From assembly GCA_039185015.1 (NCBI GenBank), contig JBCDAU010000009.1, positions 62,001 through 126,000 of the forward strand: 64,000 nt of DNA, read 5' to 3'. Below, piece after piece: positions 61,925 through 64,000 of the stretch. The notes beneath the pieces were generated by a model. It did no database searches, was not told the DNA's origin, and saw only the letters and a program-made list of their open reading frames with translations. Position 1 is the first letter of the stretch, and every line of letters begins with the position of its first letter. This stretch comes from JBCBSZ01 sp039185015 (GTDB lineage Bacteria > Actinomycetota > Acidimicrobiia > Acidimicrobiales > Poriferisodalaceae). A program made the position numbers and the translations under genes.

Positions 61925-62789
61925 CTAACCCGCGGTCGGGTGCAACCACTCGGCGATCGCCTCGAGGCCGTCGACAAGACGGTGGGCGGTACCGAACGAG
62001 TCGCGCGCCGGCAGCACGAGGATGCGGTCGGCGGCGACAGCCGGGACCTCGGTGACATCGGTCGACGAGAGCAGCTCGGCGAAGGCCGCGCGTCCGGTGC
62101 CGAGTCCGTCGACGAGCAAGATCGCGTCCGGGGCGGCCTCGACGATCTGGGCGGCGTTGATGCCCCCGATCGAGGTCGTCACGCCGAGCTGTCGTGCGGC
62201 GTTCACCCCGCCGGCCGTCGTGACGAGATCGTCGGTGCTCGTGCCCGGTCCGACGAGGAAGGGCACCTGCGCCACGTTGGTCATGATGAGCACGACGGGG
62301 GGATCGTCGACCTCGCCGATCGCGCCGGCGACCGCCGCCTCCCGGCGCTCGAGCTCCTCGACGATCCGCACGGCATCAGCATCCGTCCCGAGGGCCTCTC
62401 CGATCAGCTCGATGTTGGTGCGGACGTCGTCGAGGTCGTCCCAGCTGTTCGGCATGACGAGCACCGGGATGTCCCCATCGGCGAGCTCGGCCGAGAGCGT
62501 CCGCTCTGCGGCGTGGTTCGGTGAGATCAGCACCAGGTCGGTGCCCCAGGAGGCGATCAGATCGGCGTCGACGACGTCCCCGAAGGCGAGGTGGTGGGCG
62601 ACGGTCTCCGGCCATGACGGTTCGGGGGAACGCCAGCGCCTCGACGACCGAGTCGGCAGTCGTGGCAGCGGGTGGAGCCGGCGTGGAGGAAACCGTCGAG
62701 TCGGCCTCGGAGCCGCAGGCCGCTGCGAGCAGACCGACGAGCGCGATCGCGCCGGCGGTGACAGTCCTCCGCCTGAGGATCGATGTCAT
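61925..62789 (-). pseudogene. substrate-binding lipoprotein with a frameshift (fifth SBP)
   Basis: The N-terminal part (MTSILRRRTVTAGAIALVGL, lipobox AAAC) and the rest of a FepB/HmuT-like domain (from SWPETVAHHLAFGDVVDADL) are in different frames. Removing one base from the G5 run at 62624-62628 (C5 on the coding strand) restores a continuous frame through LAFPEPSWPETVAHH to the stop at 61925. The remainder looks intact, so this is a recent mutation, a sequencing or assembly error in a homopolymer, or a +1 frameshift site. Its ATG overlaps the methyltransferase stop. Confidence 0.75.
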
Positions 62790-63607
62790 GGGCGTTCGCC
62801 GAGGGGCTTCGTGGCGACGAGGGCGACGGCACCCAGCTCGTCACGGTGCCGTCGGAAGTTCGACCGCATCGCCCGGACACGACGCCGGGCGGCCGGCGTT
62901 CGCACGACGTTGAACACGATCTTCGCCCCTCCGGCGAGACCCTCGTCCTCGACGACGCGACGTGGGTCGAGGAGCCCCATCAGCACGATGTCGCGGTGCG
63001 CGACCTCGAAGCCGGCCGCCTCCAACAGCGCGACCCAGTCGCCGGCGGTCAGCGGACGAGCGCCGACGTGGATCGCCCGGCTCAGGTCCCGCCGCACGGT
63101 GTCCTGCGCCGTCGCGTCGAGCGCGTCGGGCCGGAGGCAGAGCTCGTGCAGTCCGTAGCGACCACCGGGGCGGAGCACCCGGTAGGCCTCGGCGACCATC
63201 CGCGCCTTGTGCTCGTCCGACTGCATCGTGAGGAACGCCTCGCCGAGCACGACATCGGCGGAGTCCGCGGCCAGGCCCGTGTCGAGCGCCGTGCCCTCAG
63301 CGCAGGTGTCCCGGCCGCTGCGCAGCAGCCGTCGGACCGCTACGACGGCATCGGGATCGCGCTCGACGGCGGTGTAGCTGGCCGGGGAGCGCTCGAGGAC
63401 GAGGGCTGCGGTGGCCCCCAGGCCTGGGGCCAGCTCGACGACGTCGTCGTCGGCGCCGATGTTCAGGTGGCCCAGCAGCCAGTCGGTCATCCCCCGACCG
63501 CCCGGGCGCAGGACCCGCTTGCCCATACGGGCGAGCAACCAGTGGCCGGGCATCTTATCGAGGTCGATGGCACCGCCCGGGGTCGGGAAGTCAGTGGTGT
63601 CGGACAT
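62786..63607 (-). CDS. SAM-dependent methyltransferase
   Basis: A 273-residue class I methyltransferase. Motif I is VVELAPGLGATAALVL; the acidic end of strand 2 is YTAVERDPDAV; motif IV is around SADVVLGEAFLTMQ; post-motif text is RVLRPGGRYGLHELCL. The substrate is unknown; a chelator or small metabolite is possible given the adjacent SBP. ATG 63607 is preceded by GAGGAG. It overlaps the SBP gene downstream (ATGA) and follows the cupin gene by 28 bp. Confidence 0.85.
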   Translation of the reverse strand: MSDTTDFPTPGGAIDLDKMPGHWLLARMGKRVLRPGGRGMTDWLLGHLNIGADDDVVELAPGLGATAALVLERSPASYTAVERDPDAVVAVRRLLRSGRDTCAEGTALDTGLAADSADVVLGEAFLTMQSDEHKARMVAEAYRVLRPGGRYGLHELCLRPDALDATAQDTVRRDLSRAIHVGARPLTAGDWVALLEAAGFEVAHRDIVLMGLLDPRRVVEDEGLAGGAKIVFNVVRTPAARRRVRAMRSNFRRHRDELGAVALVATKPLGERP

Positions 63608-63635
63608 GGACGTCTCCTCTCGGACTCGGCGGGAC

Positions 63636-63989
63636 TCAGCTGCGCGCAGGCTCCGGCCACGCCCGGATGCCGGCGACGAAGACGGGCGGACCCGCCGAGA
63701 CGATGACCTCCGCAGCGACGTCGCCCGGGTTGCGCAACGCCACCCGCTCGTCCTTGCGGACGAGTGCGGCGTCGCCGACGCCGACGTGGATCGTGTCCGG
63801 GCCCTGGGTGATCTCGACCGCTCCCGCCGTCGGCACCAGCACGACATCAGAACCGCCGTGATCGTGCTCGGGCATCGCCGCTCCGACCGGCACGGTCACC
63901 CGGACCACGCCGACGTCGGGTGAGTCGGCATCACCTCCGAAGAGCACATCGACGGTCGGGGTGTTGGGCACCGGCGGCTTCCGCCGCAC
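63636..63989 (-). CDS. cupin-domain protein
   Basis: A 117-residue single cupin: VRVTVPVGAAMPEHDHGGSD holds the first metal-binding motif (HxH), then VLVPTAGAVEITQGPDTIHV and GDAALVRKDERVALRNPGD the second half. GTG 63989 is supported by GGAGA just upstream, near the window edge, so the gene is complete. It is the first visible gene of the cupin-methyltransferase-SBP operon; more genes may lie beyond the edge. Confidence 0.8.
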   Translation of the reverse strand: MRRKPPVPNTPTVDVLFGGDADSPDVGVVRVTVPVGAAMPEHDHGGSDVVLVPTAGAVEITQGPDTIHVGVGDAALVRKDERVALRNPGDVAAEVIVSAGPPVFVAGIRAWPEPARS

Positions 63990-64000
63990 GGTCTCTCCAC

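Overview
The window is very GC-rich and gene-dense. It reads as a free-living actinobacterium, most likely of the class Acidimicrobiia. The actinobacterial markers are a WhiB protein, an AfsR/SARP-type regulator, a GlnR-like orphan regulator, type II glutamine synthetase next to type I, a Tad/Flp locus beside a helicase and a BldG-like STAS protein, and a pair of Get3/ArsA-like ATPases. The Acidimicrobiia placement is inference, resting mainly on the secreted protein with 'GYW...DGG.FAFGDA.FYGS' repeats. I see no phage, insertion sequence, CRISPR array or rRNA, and no gene-free stretch longer than 300 bases.

Layout. 1-7 kb: a cut-off SARP-kinase regulator, a secreted metallopeptidase-like protein, a membrane pyrophosphatase, a STAS protein, an MrfA-type helicase and a 51-residue cysteine-rich protein. 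7-11 kb: a compact minus-strand Tad pilus operon (CpaE-like, TadA, TadB, TadC, Flp, TadE). 11-18 kb: an AI-2E family permease, a lipoprotein, selenocysteine tRNA, a secreted repeat/metzincin protein, a principal-type sigma factor and NAD synthetase. 18-21 kb: a nitrogen island with glnII divergent from glnA and a GlnR-like regulator. 21-28 kb: redox and Fe-S genes (ferredoxin reductase, RidA, a 2Fe-2S/Moco fusion, an ErpA-type carrier, SufR and Mrp). 28-36 kb: an HtrA-like protease, Nudix, FxsA, an ArsR/SRPBCC pair, ClpP, SelA, SelB and WhiB. 36-50 kb: Asd, Aat, a hydroxyacyl-CoA dehydrogenase, GDP-mannose dehydratase, aspartokinase, a TetR/SRPBCC pair, NfeD, two Get3-like ATPases and a Rieske oxygenase. 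50.3 kb: tRNA-Pro.

50.5-64 kb is the most unusual part. Three genes each join an AraC-type DNA-binding protein, in one uninterrupted frame, to a lipoprotein-type iron-siderophore/heme substrate-binding protein (SBP). At each junction there is an internal Shine-Dalgarno sequence, an ATG, a signal sequence and a lipobox. Around them lie a heterodimeric ABC-exporter-fold transporter with complementary degenerate ATP sites, a fourth SBP, and a cupin-methyltransferase-SBP operon whose SBP is frameshifted. No FecCD-type permease or matching ATPase is present. I infer a metal-chelate or tetrapyrrole sensing and transport locus.

Several signals cut across the genes. A structured intergenic repeat of about 80 bp occurs three times, with compensatory changes in its hairpins. 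Many genes start 6-9 nt after a TANNNT hexamer, which indicates leaderless transcription. A SufR-type palindrome supplies the -10 hexamers of two divergent leaderless genes. selC, selA and selB are all present although no selenoprotein gene was recognised here.
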